Positions 52,590-62,270 are shown, counted from the stretch's first letter. The stretch is 64,000 nt of DNA from Nitrospirae bacterium GWB2_47_37 (GCA_001803635.1 MHDU01000046.1:1-64000); one strand, 5' to 3'. Numbers and translations: made by a program. The notes: generated from the sequence alone by a model not told the origin.

Positions 52590-52853
52590 CTAATCATCTG
52601 ATTTTTTGTTTGAGATCTTATTATATATCACCGCGATTAACCACGCGCTTACAAAGCCGTCGAGAAAGCCGTAAAAGAGTCCGAGGAGGCTTCCTACCGG
52701 AGATATGCTATACCCCGGATATATGGATTGCGCGAGAACTTCGAGAAACAGTTTTCCGTATCCGGTATAAAATGACAGCCACGTTGTTATAAACAGCAAT
52801 CCGCCCCATACCGAGCCGAGGGCAATCCCCAGAGCTAAAGGTTTAAGTTTCAT
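52590..52853 (-). CDS. Small membrane protein, holin-like
   Basis: The 87-residue product has two or three hydrophobic segments (LALGIALGSVWGGLLFITTW, GSLLGLFYGFLDGFVSAWLI) and a charged tail. It resembles small proteins often annotated as bacteriophage holin-like in environmental genomes, but no phage genes are near. AGAGGAGG lies upstream of the ATG. The 182 bases before it to the DUF362 gene hold no clear feature. Confidence 0.7.
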   Translation of the reverse strand: MKLKPLALGIALGSVWGGLLFITTWLSFYTGYGKLFLEVLAQSIYPGYSISPVGSLLGLFYGFLDGFVSAWLIAVIYNKISNKKSDD

Positions 52854-52968
52854 CTTTGCCTCCTCTGTAAAAACAACACTTATAAAGGCATAAAAGCAGA
52901 CTTATACCATATAATCGCTACGGTTATAATAAATTTTACTAAAATTAAACGCCATTGTATAATAAAAA

Positions 52969-55947
52969 ATGTTTTATCGGCTGTTAATAACAATCGTTTC
53001 CCTGTTTTTGCCCGCCTTTGCCGGTTCGGGACAAATGCCCGAATATAAGTTAGACGTCTCGTTCGATATTAATAATTCCAGGATTATCGGGCTTGCAAAG
53101 ATCGATGTAACTGCCGGCAGGGAGATTATACTGCATACGGGCCTGCTCGAAATTAACGATGTAAGCCTGAATAAGCAAAAGATCTCATTCGATGTCCGAA
53201 ACGGTACTCTGAAGATTTTGCCGGCTCAGAACGGCGTCGTATTTATTGAGTATGCCGGTGTTTTTAAAGGCGGCAATTCAGGTTATAGCGCCGATCCGGG
53301 AACGGTTCATAGCATTATAGATGAGAGGGGTATTTCTCTTACGGGAATATGGTATCCGCAACCGGATACTTTGCACAGGTATCGTCTCAGCGCATCCCTG
53401 CCGAAAGGATACGAGGCTGTTTCAGAGGCGGAAAGCATTATTAAAAGCACAAAGAACGGCAGCACGGAGTTTATCTTCGAATTTCTTTATCCTGTTGACG
53501 GTATAAATTTTATCGCCGCAAACAGGTACGAGACAATAAAAGACAATTTTAACGGCGTTGAAATCCATGCCCTTTTCTTCAAAGAGGACGTAGAACTCGC
53601 CAAAAAATATATAGAGTACACAAAGAAATATCTCAAGATGTATGAGGCGCTTTTAGGCAAATATCCTTACAAGAGATTTGCGATCGTCGAAAACTTCCTG
53701 CCGACCGGATACTCGATGCCCACGTATACGCTGCTCGGCCGGGATGTTGTAAGGCTTCCGTTTATCGTGGAGACGTCCCTCGGCCATGAAATCCTGCATC
53801 AGTGGTTCGGCAATCTCGTGTATATCGATTATGAGAAGGGCAACTGGGCGGAGGGACTTACCACGTATCTTGCGGATCATCTTTACGAGGAGCAGAAAGG
53901 GAAGGGCCGGCAATACAGAAAACAGGCGCTCATCGATTACGAAAGTCATGTGAACGAGAAGAATGAATTTTCTGTCGGAGAATTCGCGGGAAGAGTAGAT
54001 TTTTCATCGAAAGCGATAGGATACGGAAAAGCCGCCATGATATTCCATATGCTCAAAAACATTACAGGAGAAGAGATATTTTACCGGTCATTGAGGGACT
54101 TTATAAAAGAAAAGAGTTTTAAGAAGGCATCATGGGAAGATATAAGGGTAATATTCGGGAAGAATTACGGGAGAGATCTGCAATGGTTTTTCAGGCAGTG
54201 GCTTGATGAAAAGGGACTTCCGGATCTCAGGCTTGAAAATGTAAAGGTACGGCGAAGCGGCGTCAAATTCGAGGTTAATTTCAGCATAAGCCGGGGTGAG
54301 AAGATTTATGTAATGGACGTGCCTGTAACGCTGTATTCAGGCGATATGAGGATAAAAAAATCATTCAGAGCTGATAAAGATACGAACAGCTTCAGCATGC
54401 TCGTTGATAGAGAGCCCGAAAAGATAGTTATGGATGAGGATTATGATATTGCCCGCAGGCTCTCAAGCAAAGAATTCCCGCCCGTAATAGCGAGGCTGAT
54501 AGGCGATGAGAAAATTCTGACGGCGCTGCCTCCTTCGAATAGAGAATTTTACGGCAGCGCGATTTATATGCCTAAAGAAAAAACGGCATTGCAGAAAGAG
54601 GCCAAGGATATAAAAGATTCCGACATGAAGGCATCGTCCGTCATAATACTCGGAAATGACAATCCATTGGTCGAAAGGCTCTACGGAAAGCCCGAAATAA
54701 TCTATTCGGGCTTCAGTATTATTATTAAAAAAAATCCGTGGAATTCAAAGAAGATCGTTGCGATCATTAACGGAAAATCAAAGGAGGATGTAGATACGGC
54801 CTTCAGGAAGATATTCCATTACGGCAAATACAGCGCCCTTGCCTTTGATAAGGGAAGAAATATTTATAAAAGGATTGACGAATCAGGAAGGGGGATTCCC
54901 ATGAATATTACCGAGCAGGCAACGGCAATAGATGTCTCTGCATTAAAGACATTGGATGAGATCATAAATTCGGTCTCGAATAAAAAGATAATCTATGTCG
55001 GGGAAAGCCACGACCAATTCGCGCATCACGATGTCCAGCTTCGGGTTATAAAGGGAATTTATTCCAGAAATAAGAAAACAGCGATAGGCATGGAGATGTT
55101 TCAGCGGCCTTTTCAGAAAGTGCTGGACGATTATATAGCAGGCAGCATCGATGAAAGGGAGTTTCTGAAAAAGTCCGAATATTTCAAGAGATGGGGGTTC
55201 GATTACAATCTTTACAAGCCGATACTCGACTTCGCAAAGCAGGAAAAAATACCCGTGATCGCCCTTAATATCCGGCGCGAGATTATAGATAAGGTGTCAA
55301 AAAACGGCATCGATGCGCTTTCCGATGAGGAAAAGAGGGAAATTCCTTCGCAGATGGATTTATCCGACGATAAGTACAGGGAGAGGCTTAGAAATATCTT
55401 CGAGATGCATGTAAGGTCTAAGGAAAGGAACTTTGAATTTTTTTACCAATCCCAAATCCTCTGGGACGAAACCATGTCCATGTCCATAGACGAATTTATA
55501 AAGAAGAATCCAGAATATCAGGTGGTTGTTCTTGCCGGAAGCGGTCATCTGCAATACGGCTCGGGCATTCCTAAACGAACTTTCAGAAGGAACGGGCATG
55601 ATTATTCCGTTATTCTGAACGATGCAGAAACAGAAAAGGATATAGCGAATTATATAGTTTTTCCGAAGCCTGTTGCCGGCGTTTCCGCTCCGAAACTTAT
55701 GGTTTTGCTGAAAGAGGATAACGGGAAGGTCGTTATAGACGGATTTGCGGAGGACAGCGTTGCCGAAAAGGCCGGTCTTAGCGATGGAGATATATTAATC
55801 TCCATCGACGGCATTGAAGTAAGCAGCGTGGACGATATAAAACTCCATCTCTCTTTTAAAAAGAAGGGCGATAAGGTAAGGGTAAAGGCTTTAAGAAAGC
55901 GGTTTCTATTCGGAGACAAAGAGATGGAGTTCGACGTAACCCTTTAA
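52969..55947 (+). CDS. M1-type metallopeptidase fused to a ChaN-like heme-binding domain and a PDZ domain
   Basis: The 992-residue protein begins with a signal peptide (LLITIVSLFLPAFAGSG). Residues ~20-500 are an M1 aminopeptidase-like region with zinc motif HEILH (273-277) and Glu295 in WAEGLTTYL. Residues ~665-900 form a ChaN/DUF399 domain (IIYVGESHDQFAHHDVQLRV, GMEMFQRPFQKVLDDYIAGS, VVVLAGSGHLQYGSGIP), known for heme binding. The last ~80 residues are a PDZ domain (DSVAEKAGLSDGDILISIDG). The three are usually separate proteins. A TATAAT box ends five bases before the ATG, suggesting a leaderless message. It may capture heme and process peptides in the periplasm. Confidence 0.88.
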   Translation: MFYRLLITIVSLFLPAFAGSGQMPEYKLDVSFDINNSRIIGLAKIDVTAGREIILHTGLLEINDVSLNKQKISFDVRNGTLKILPAQNGVVFIEYAGVFKGGNSGYSADPGTVHSIIDERGISLTGIWYPQPDTLHRYRLSASLPKGYEAVSEAESIIKSTKNGSTEFIFEFLYPVDGINFIAANRYETIKDNFNGVEIHALFFKEDVELAKKYIEYTKKYLKMYEALLGKYPYKRFAIVENFLPTGYSMPTYTLLGRDVVRLPFIVETSLGHEILHQWFGNLVYIDYEKGNWAEGLTTYLADHLYEEQKGKGRQYRKQALIDYESHVNEKNEFSVGEFAGRVDFSSKAIGYGKAAMIFHMLKNITGEEIFYRSLRDFIKEKSFKKASWEDIRVIFGKNYGRDLQWFFRQWLDEKGLPDLRLENVKVRRSGVKFEVNFSISRGEKIYVMDVPVTLYSGDMRIKKSFRADKDTNSFSMLVDREPEKIVMDEDYDIARRLSSKEFPPVIARLIGDEKILTALPPSNREFYGSAIYMPKEKTALQKEAKDIKDSDMKASSVIILGNDNPLVERLYGKPEIIYSGFSIIIKKNPWNSKKIVAIINGKSKEDVDTAFRKIFHYGKYSALAFDKGRNIYKRIDESGRGIPMNITEQATAIDVSALKTLDEIINSVSNKKIIYVGESHDQFAHHDVQLRVIKGIYSRNKKTAIGMEMFQRPFQKVLDDYIAGSIDEREFLKKSEYFKRWGFDYNLYKPILDFAKQEKIPVIALNIRREIIDKVSKNGIDALSDEEKREIPSQMDLSDDKYRERLRNIFEMHVRSKERNFEFFYQSQILWDETMSMSIDEFIKKNPEYQVVVLAGSGHLQYGSGIPKRTFRRNGHDYSVILNDAETEKDIANYIVFPKPVAGVSAPKLMVLLKEDNGKVVIDGFAEDSVAEKAGLSDGDILISIDGIEVSSVDDIKLHLSFKKKGDKVRVKALRKRFLFGDKEMEFDVTL

Positions 55948-56198
55948 CGCCTTTCCTCGAAGTTTTTTATGAACTGCTCAATCTGCACTCCCAAATAGAC
56001 GCATTTGATATTGTTTATGCAGTCGTCCGCGTCTTTTTTCTCGATGTGCGTCGTAAGCTCGTTGGAGCCTTTTTTGAATTTTACGATCCATGCGTTCTTC
56101 CCTTCGTCGAAGCTGAGCCCGACCGATATGCCGTGTTTCGTTATCTCAGGATACATTTCGAGTATTTTTTCTTCCAGCCCGACCTGTGTGTAGCCCAT
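55944..56198 (-). CDS. Hypothetical 84-residue protein
   Basis: The small alpha/beta protein (LEEKILEMYPEITKHGISVG, then WIVKFKKGSNELTTHIEKKDADDCINNIKC) has a strong GAGGAGG site before the ATG. It converges with the M1-fusion gene, sharing 4 bases. No family was recognised, but the start signals and composition support a real gene. Confidence 0.7.
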   Translation of the reverse strand: MGYTQVGLEEKILEMYPEITKHGISVGLSFDEGKNAWIVKFKKGSNELTTHIEKKDADDCINNIKCVYLGVQIEQFIKNFEERR

Positions 56199-56281
56199 AA
56201 ACGCCTCCTCTACATCGATTTTAATAAAATTGTATCAGTTTGGTTTTTATTGTCAAGTTTTGATAAAATAACAATGGAGGC

Positions 56282-57913
56282 TTGAAAAAAATCGCAACCA
56301 TTTACGGAAATATATCAGGTTTAAAAAAGAGTGTCCTTTACTCCCTCGAAAAGATTTATCGCAGGAAGATCCCGGCAAATAAGCTTATAACGGTTGAGCT
56401 TGCGAGATACCTGACGGAACTTTCCTTTGAAATCGGCAAGCAGATAGGCATTATTGCAAATAGGGGCGGCGTTATAACTCACGTTGTCGTCGGCGATGCA
56501 AGGAGCGTTTTTATTCCCGGCCTCGACGATTTCCCTTTAGGCAGAAGCGCGTTACGGGGCTTGAGGTTTATCCATACTCATCTTACGGACGAACCCCTCA
56601 ATAGAGAAGACATTACGGACCTCTCGCTCTTGAGATTCGACATGATAGCCGCCGTAAGCGTGCGGGAAGGGCTTCCTTATAACATCTACGCGGCACATCT
56701 GATGCCTTACGGTTCGGATAAGAAGCATGAGACCATAACGTCCGATTTTTACAGGTTCGATCTCGACTTCAGGAGTTTTATCGCTTCGCTCGAAGACGAG
56801 ATGGACAGGCGCAGGGTTATCGACCGGAAGGACAAAAGGGAAAGGGCTATTCTTGTAAGCGCGTCAACAAAGCCGAAATACGAGATCGAAGATTCGATGG
56901 AGGAACTCAAGGAGCTTGCGGTATCGAGCGATGTGATCGTGCTCGACGCCGTTATTCAACGGTTAAAAAATATAAATCCGAAATATGTTTTAGGAGAAGG
57001 AAAGCTCAAAGATCTGGTTGTCAATTCTATGGATAAGGGCGCGACATTGCTTATATTCGATCAGGACCTTACGCCTTCGCAGATACGGGCGATTGCGGAG
57101 ACCGGCGAACTTAAGGTCATCGACCGCTCGCAATTGATACTCGATATTTTCGCCCGAAGGGCGCACAGCCGCGACGGCAAGGTGCAGGTGGAGCTTGCCC
57201 AGTTGAAATACATGCTTCCGAGGCTTACAGGCAAAGGGACCGCCATGTCGAGGCTTACCGGAGGCATCGGCGGAAGGGGTCCCGGCGAAATGAAACTCGA
57301 GATAGACAGGAGGCGCATACGCGAAAAAATAACCCGCCTCGAAAGAGAACTCGACACGCTGAGCGAGGCGCGGAAACAGAGGAAGCAGAGAAGGGTCGGC
57401 AAGGGAATTCCGATAGTCTCTATAATAGGTTATACGAATGCCGGTAAATCTACGCTTTTAAATACTCTCACAAAGAGCGCGACCATCGTAGAGGATAAGA
57501 TGTTTGCCACCCTCGACACGGCAAGCAGGAGATTGAGATTCCCGAAGGAGCGCGAGATCATAATAACCGATACTGTCGGATTTATCAGGGACCTGCCGAA
57601 AGACTTAATGGCCGCGTTTAAGGCGACCCTTGAAGAGCTTGAAGATGCCGATTTGCTGCTTCATCTCGTGGATTTATCGAATCCGAGGTTCGAGCAGCAG
57701 ATAGCCTCGGTCGAGAATATTCTAAGCGATCTTAAAATCAAGGATAAGCCGAGGCTTATGATCTTTAACAAGCTCGATAAAATTTCGGCAGTGGAGGCTG
57801 AAAACATAATATCACGATATGGCGCGATTGGAGTATCGGCAATCAAACCCGATACCCTTCAGCCGCTTTTGAACGCAATCGAGCAGCGAATCTGGAAATC
57901 ACAATATGAGTAA
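56282..57913 (+). CDS. hflX: GTPase HflX
   Basis: HflX binds ribosomes and splits stalled ones. The 543-residue protein has an extra N-terminal domain (about residues 1-190, with HTHLTDEPLNREDITDL), then the HflX N-terminal region (VLGEGKLKDL, LLIFDQDLTPSQ, VIDRSQLILDIFARRAHS), the glycine-rich GGIGGRGPGE and the G domain with GYTNAGKST, DTVGFIRDLP and NKLDK. The start is TTG after GGAGG. The long N-terminus marks the archaeal/clostridial-like longer form. Confidence 0.94.
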   Translation: MKKIATIYGNISGLKKSVLYSLEKIYRRKIPANKLITVELARYLTELSFEIGKQIGIIANRGGVITHVVVGDARSVFIPGLDDFPLGRSALRGLRFIHTHLTDEPLNREDITDLSLLRFDMIAAVSVREGLPYNIYAAHLMPYGSDKKHETITSDFYRFDLDFRSFIASLEDEMDRRRVIDRKDKRERAILVSASTKPKYEIEDSMEELKELAVSSDVIVLDAVIQRLKNINPKYVLGEGKLKDLVVNSMDKGATLLIFDQDLTPSQIRAIAETGELKVIDRSQLILDIFARRAHSRDGKVQVELAQLKYMLPRLTGKGTAMSRLTGGIGGRGPGEMKLEIDRRRIREKITRLERELDTLSEARKQRKQRRVGKGIPIVSIIGYTNAGKSTLLNTLTKSATIVEDKMFATLDTASRRLRFPKEREIIITDTVGFIRDLPKDLMAAFKATLEELEDADLLLHLVDLSNPRFEQQIASVENILSDLKIKDKPRLMIFNKLDKISAVEAENIISRYGAIGVSAIKPDTLQPLLNAIEQRIWKSQYE

Positions 57914-58022
57914 AGGCTTTTTCAGCACGCCTCACATCCCGTTAGAAGGGTTTTAAACATGATGCCTGCATTGCCGTACCTTCTTTGCTTCTGCGAAGTT
58001 TGGTAAGGTATAATAATCGTCT

Positions 58023-59105
58023 ATGGAATTTACGCCTAAATGGATAGCATGGGAAATAACACGGAGATGCAATCTTAAATGCGTTCATTGCCGCTCGTCG
58101 TCGGAGATGGAGGCAAAGGGGCATCCGGATTTGCCGTTAAAAGAGGCATTCAGGATACTGGATGACATCTCAAGTTACGCGAAGCCTGTAATCGTGCTTT
58201 CAGGCGGCGAACCGCTCATGCGCGGGGATGTCTTTGAAATTGCAAAATACGGTACTGAAAAAGGCCTTCGCATGTGCCTTGCCACGAACGGCTCTCTCGT
58301 TACGGATGATATATGCGAAAAAATAAAGGCATCCGGCATCAGGATTGTTTCTTTGAGCCTCGACGGCTCCACCGAAGATGTGCATGATAATTTCCGTAAT
58401 GAAAAAGGCGCGTTTAAGGGCATACTCAATGCTGCGCGGCTTTTTAAACGGCACGGTATCGAATTCATAATAAACTCGTCATTCACAAAGCGCAATCAGG
58501 AAGAGATACCTAAAATCTATAAGCTCGCAAAGGAACTCGGCGCGACTGCGTGGTATATGTTCATGATAGTCCCGACCGGCAGGGGCGAAGAGATAATGAA
58601 CGAGCTTATATCAAAGGAAGATTACGAAAAAATACTCGAATGGCACTACGATATGGAGAAGGACGAGAAGGATATGCTTGTCCGCCCGACCTGTGCGCCG
58701 CATTATTACCGCATAGTCTTGCAGAAATCAAAAGAAGAGGGCGAGAAGTTCGAACGCCGCACTCTGAAGTTTTCCACCGGAGGGTCAAAGGGATGTCTTG
58801 CAGGACAGCTTATTTGTCTCATCAATGTTGACGGAGATGTGCTTCCGTGCAGCTATTTTCCCAAGTCCGCAGGAAATATCAGAAAGCAGTCGTTTAAGGA
58901 TATATGGGAGAACTCGGAGTTGTTCAAAGACATGAGGGATTTTAAAAAATATAAGGGCAGATGCGGCGCGTGCGAATTCGTCAACGTATGCGGCGGGTGC
59001 AGGGCGCGAGCCTATGCGATGGAAGGCGATTACCTTGAAGAAGAGCCGTTTTGCGGTTATGTACCGATGAGAATAAAGAGAAAAACCGAGGTGGAGGTTC
59101 GATGA
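58023..59105 (+). CDS. Radical SAM/SPASM protein of the AhbC/AhbD/NirJ heme-synthesis group
   Basis: The 360-residue protein opens [20 protein letters not shown], with Cys16, Cys20 and Cys23 for the radical-SAM cluster. A C-terminal SPASM region binds extra clusters: [23 protein letters not shown] and [18 protein letters not shown]. This layout and the overlap with hemE point to AhbD (Fe-coproporphyrin III decarboxylase) or AhbC. The exact step cannot be fixed from sequence. TATAAT at 58009-58014 lies eight bases before the ATG, with TTGCTT 18 bases further up. Confidence 0.83.
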   Translation: MEFTPKWIAWEITRRCNLKCVHCRSSSEMEAKGHPDLPLKEAFRILDDISSYAKPVIVLSGGEPLMRGDVFEIAKYGTEKGLRMCLATNGSLVTDDICEKIKASGIRIVSLSLDGSTEDVHDNFRNEKGAFKGILNAARLFKRHGIEFIINSSFTKRNQEEIPKIYKLAKELGATAWYMFMIVPTGRGEEIMNELISKEDYEKILEWHYDMEKDEKDMLVRPTCAPHYYRIVLQKSKEEGEKFERRTLKFSTGGSKGCLAGQLICLINVDGDVLPCSYFPKSAGNIRKQSFKDIWENSELFKDMRDFKKYKGRCGACEFVNVCGGCRARAYAMEGDYLEEEPFCGYVPMRIKRKTEVEVR

Positions 59106-60121
59106 ACGATACGTTTCTCAAGGCATGTAGAGGCGAAAAGACCGACTACACACCTGTGTGGCTTATGAGGCAGGCCGGAAGATACCTTCCCGAATATCAA
59201 AAGGTGCGGTCAAAAGTAGATTTTCTTACTCTTTGCAAGACCCCGGAGCTTGCGGCAGAGGTGACAATTCAGCCTGTCGATATTCTCAAGGTCGATGTCG
59301 CAATACTTTTTTCCGATATTCTTGTCCCGATAGAGCCGATGGGCATGAAGCTCGAATTTTCTGAATCAAAGGGGCCGATTTTATACGATCCGATAAGAAA
59401 CGATATAGCCGTTTCAAAGTTAAGAAAAATAAAATCCGAGGAAGACGTTCCGTTTGTCATGGAGGCGATAAAAATTCTGGTTAAAAAGCTGAATGTGCCG
59501 TTAATCGGTTTTTCGGGCGCTCCCTTCACACTCGCGACTTATATGATAGAGGGCGGCAGCTCAAAGAATTTTATTAATACCAAAAAGATGATGTTTCAGA
59601 CGCCCGACCTTTACGCAAAACTCATGGATAAGATTACCGATACGGTCATAAATTATCTTCAGGCGCAAATAGATGCCGGAGTCCATGCGATTCAAGTCTT
59701 TGATTCATGGGCCGGCATACTTTCCCCATACGATTTTGAAAGGTATGCCCTGCCTTATGTTCAAAGGATAGTCTCCACATTCAAAGGCAAGGTGCCCGTT
59801 ATTTATTTTGCCTTTAACGGAAGCGCAATGCTTAAGAAGGTCAAACAGTCAGGCGCGGACGTACTCGGCATTGACTGGAGGATCGATATTTCAGACGCCG
59901 TCAACTCGCTCGGCAACGATGTCGTTGTTCAGGGAAACCTCGATCCGTGCGTTTTATTCGGCACAAAGGATTTGATAAGGGAAGGCGTATCACAAATCCT
60001 TCAAGGCGCAAAGGGCGCAAAGGGGCATATCTTCAACTTAGGCCACGGCATATTGCCTGAAACGCCGGTTGAAAATGCAATCGCAATGGTAGAAGCCGTG
60101 CATGAACTAAGCGCAAAATAA
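59102..60121 (+). CDS. hemE: Uroporphyrinogen decarboxylase
   Basis: HemE converts uroporphyrinogen III to coproporphyrinogen III. The 339 residues include the N-terminal [16 protein letters not shown] signature, [43 protein letters not shown] and [11 protein letters not shown]. The ATG at 59102 overlaps the radical SAM stop (ATGA) and follows GGTGGAGG; an upstream ATG at 59051 is inside the previous gene and rejected. The pairing implies a heme route through coproporphyrin. Confidence 0.96.
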   Translation: MNDTFLKACRGEKTDYTPVWLMRQAGRYLPEYQKVRSKVDFLTLCKTPELAAEVTIQPVDILKVDVAILFSDILVPIEPMGMKLEFSESKGPILYDPIRNDIAVSKLRKIKSEEDVPFVMEAIKILVKKLNVPLIGFSGAPFTLATYMIEGGSSKNFINTKKMMFQTPDLYAKLMDKITDTVINYLQAQIDAGVHAIQVFDSWAGILSPYDFERYALPYVQRIVSTFKGKVPVIYFAFNGSAMLKKVKQSGADVLGIDWRIDISDAVNSLGNDVVVQGNLDPCVLFGTKDLIREGVSQILQGAKGAKGHIFNLGHGILPETPVENAIAMVEAVHELSAK

Positions 60122-60131
60122 TTAAAGGTAT

Positions 60132-60168
60132 GTAAAAGGCGAGAGCTAATCCTAATCCCGCCTTTTAC
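60132..60168 (+). terminator. Putative intrinsic terminator after hemE
   Basis: GTAAAAGGCG and CGCCTTTTAC form a perfect 10-bp inverted repeat around an 18-base loop. The right arm itself supplies the U-rich end. The long loop makes it an imperfect terminator. The rest of the gap up to the VapB gene holds no clear feature beyond a duplicated CCTGCTCTTCG. Confidence 0.5.
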
Positions 60169-60325
60169 CATTTACCATTTGCTGCGGCTTTTCCTGCTCT
60201 TCGCCAAATCTGCCGACGAACCTGCTCTTCGTCTTGCCTCTAAACTCATCCGCGCAGTAAGCCGATAAGCTTCGCCTTATTTTCCGGTTTTGTGGTAAAA
60301 TTGAACCTGAAAGGAGTGCAGGCAT

Positions 60326-60547
60326 ATGATTAAGACCGAAAAGATCAAAAAAGAAATAGATATTCTTCCGAAAGACATGCTTGAAGAAGTGGAGAGATTT
60401 ATCAAGAATCTAAAGGGTCGGAAGAAAAGAGCAATAGGAAAATCATCACTTCTGTCGGAATTGGCAGAGGTCTCAACCGACATTGATATGCCGGTTGATT
60501 TCTCAAAGCAACATGACCATTATCTTTATGGCATTCCGAATAAATGA
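60326..60547 (+). CDS. VapB-type antitoxin (DUF2281-like)
   Basis: The 73-residue protein (KIKKEIDILPKDMLEEVERF, IKNLKGRKKRA) resembles the small helical DUF2281/VapB antitoxins. GAAAGGAG precedes the ATG by 10 bases. It overlaps the PIN gene by 4 bases (ATGA). The C-terminal DMPVDFSKQHDHYLYG is the likely toxin-binding tail. Confidence 0.85.
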   Translation: MIKTEKIKKEIDILPKDMLEEVERFIKNLKGRKKRAIGKSSLLSELAEVSTDIDMPVDFSKQHDHYLYGIPNK

Positions 60548-60945
60548 GCGGAATGTTTCTCGATACCGGTTATCTGATAGCCTTGGTTAATAAAAGAGAC
60601 AATCTGCATAATAGTGCCATAGCAGCATCCCAAGAATTTTACGGCCCATTTTTTACTACTGAACTTATTCTTGTTGAACTTGCAAATAGTCTTTGTTTAT
60701 CTTCACAAAGGCAACTTGCGGTTAGAATAATCGAAAAAATACAGGCTGATCCATTGACGACCATTATTCCTTTCCCTGCTGAAAAATTTAAGGAAACCTT
60801 TGCTTTTTACAAAAGACGGCCTGATAAATCATGGGGAATGATTGACTGTTTTTCTTTCCTTGTAATGGATGAATTTGGTATAAAACAGGCGCTTACATTT
60901 GATGAACATTTTAGGCAGGCTGGATATAAAACGCCTTTATTATAG
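60544..60945 (+). CDS. PIN-domain ribonuclease toxin (VapC-like)
   Basis: The 133-residue protein has the PIN acids: Asp in MFLDTGYLIALVN, Glu in TTELILVELANSL, and Asp residues in MIDCFSFLVM and LTFDEHF. This set is complete, so the toxin should be active. Its ATG overlaps the antitoxin stop. It ends eight bases before purN. Confidence 0.9.
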   Translation: MSGMFLDTGYLIALVNKRDNLHNSAIAASQEFYGPFFTTELILVELANSLCLSSQRQLAVRIIEKIQADPLTTIIPFPAEKFKETFAFYKRRPDKSWGMIDCFSFLVMDEFGIKQALTFDEHFRQAGYKTPLL

Positions 60946-60953
60946 GAGTAAAA

Positions 60954-61607
60954 ATGCTTAATCTCGGAATTCTTGCATCGGGGCGAGGTTCTAATTTTCA
61001 GTCAATTATAGATGAGATTGAAGCCGGCAAGATCAATGCGACAATTAAAGTGCTCGTAGTTGATAATCCCGATGCCTATGCCGTAGAGCGGGCAAAGAAA
61101 CATTCGATAGAATATCTCTATATCAATCCGAAGGAATTTAAATCGAAAGACGATTTTTTCACAAAGATCGCTGACGAACTGAAGGCAAGAGGCGTTGAAC
61201 TCGTTGTCCTTGCGGGATTCATGAGGATAGTGAGAAAGCCTTTGATAGATGCCTTCCCGAATAAGATCATGAATATCCATCCCGCTCTTTTGCCTTCGTT
61301 TCCGGGCCTCCATGGGCATAAGCAGGCTGTAGATTATGGAGTTCGCATCAGTGGATGCACGGTGCATTTTGTCGATGAGGGAATGGATACAGGGCCTGTT
61401 ATAATTCAGGCTGCCGTGCCTGTGTCTCCTGATGATACGGAGGATACGCTCTCGGCAAGGATATTAAAGCTTGAGCATAAGATATTTCCTGAAGCGATAA
61501 GGCTTTATGCCGAAGGCAGGCTGAAAGTAGAGGGCAGGGTTGTGAAGATTAAGGGCTACGAATTAGAGGACGAATATATTATAAATCCGCCGTTGAGGTT
61601 AAAATGA
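60954..61607 (+). CDS. purN: Phosphoribosylglycinamide formyltransferase
   Basis: PurN transfers a formyl group from 10-formyl-THF to GAR in purine synthesis. The 217-residue protein has LGILASGRGSNFQSIID, LVVLAGFMRIVRKPL, NIHPALLPSFPGLHGHKQAV with the catalytic His, and VHFVDEGMDTGPVIIQ. TAGGAG precedes the ATG. Length is normal. Confidence 0.96.
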   Translation: MLNLGILASGRGSNFQSIIDEIEAGKINATIKVLVVDNPDAYAVERAKKHSIEYLYINPKEFKSKDDFFTKIADELKARGVELVVLAGFMRIVRKPLIDAFPNKIMNIHPALLPSFPGLHGHKQAVDYGVRISGCTVHFVDEGMDTGPVIIQAAVPVSPDDTEDTLSARILKLEHKIFPEAIRLYAEGRLKVEGRVVKIKGYELEDEYIINPPLRLK

Positions 61608-61658
61608 CAGGGCATAGCATTTTGTTTTATTAAAAGTCGTAAATATTTGAGGTGATTT

Positions 61659-62258
61659 ATGGAACAATGGCCGACTTTGGAAGAACAGATTAAGGAATCG
61701 GGCATATATTATCCGAGGAAGTATGACATTACTTACAGGGTGGGATATGTGCTTCAGACTATCGGCGCTATTGGATTTGCCGTACTTTATGGTCTGCAAT
61801 CCAAATTGCAGGTAATCCCGTTTATAATATTCAACGCAGGAATAGCCTTGTCGTCAATGTATCTGCTTGTCTGGAAGGCCGAGATAAAGCGGTTTATACT
61901 CAGGATGACCTTTGCGGGCATAGCGCTTCAGATCAGCAGTATATTCATACAGCCTCTAAATGCATTTTATGCCGGAAAAATGTTTTTCCTCGGACTCGGC
62001 CTTACCCTTGCGGGCGGCGCGGGTCTTGTCGGCAAAGAGGCTTATTGCTTCAGGTTTAACGAGGGGTGGTTTCTTTTAATGGTCTATCCATGGGCGGTTA
62101 TCCCCAATCTTTTCGGATTTGGAAGTTACAACTATAATCTTATCGTTTCATCGGTTATTGCGCTCTTGCAGCTTTCTTTCTTGAGAAGAAAATTAAACCA
62201 GCCTTTATTAAAGCATTGCGAGAACAATGTCTGTGGATTACCGGGAAATAAGACCTAA
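61659..62258 (+). CDS. DUF2301-like integral membrane protein
   Basis: The 199-residue product has about six membrane segments and the motifs GKEAYCFRFNEGW and AVIPNLFGFG that recall DUF2301 membrane proteins known from cyanobacteria and others. The N-terminus is soluble (EEQIKESGIYYPRKYDITYR). Function is unknown. GAGGTGA lies before the ATG. A terminator-like hairpin follows. Confidence 0.75.
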   Translation: MEQWPTLEEQIKESGIYYPRKYDITYRVGYVLQTIGAIGFAVLYGLQSKLQVIPFIIFNAGIALSSMYLLVWKAEIKRFILRMTFAGIALQISSIFIQPLNAFYAGKMFFLGLGLTLAGGAGLVGKEAYCFRFNEGWFLLMVYPWAVIPNLFGFGSYNYNLIVSSVIALLQLSFLRRKLNQPLLKHCENNVCGLPGNKT

Positions 62259-62270
62259 ACAAGCGATTTT

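Noticed and set aside
52502-52792. Plus-strand 96-residue frame upstream of the M1 fusion
   Set aside because: It overlaps the holin-like gene on the other strand, which has a better ribosome binding site and membrane segments.
60169-60300. Duplicated CCTGCTCTTCG before the VapB gene as a regulatory repeat
   Set aside because: Only two short copies with no symmetry or position that suggests function.
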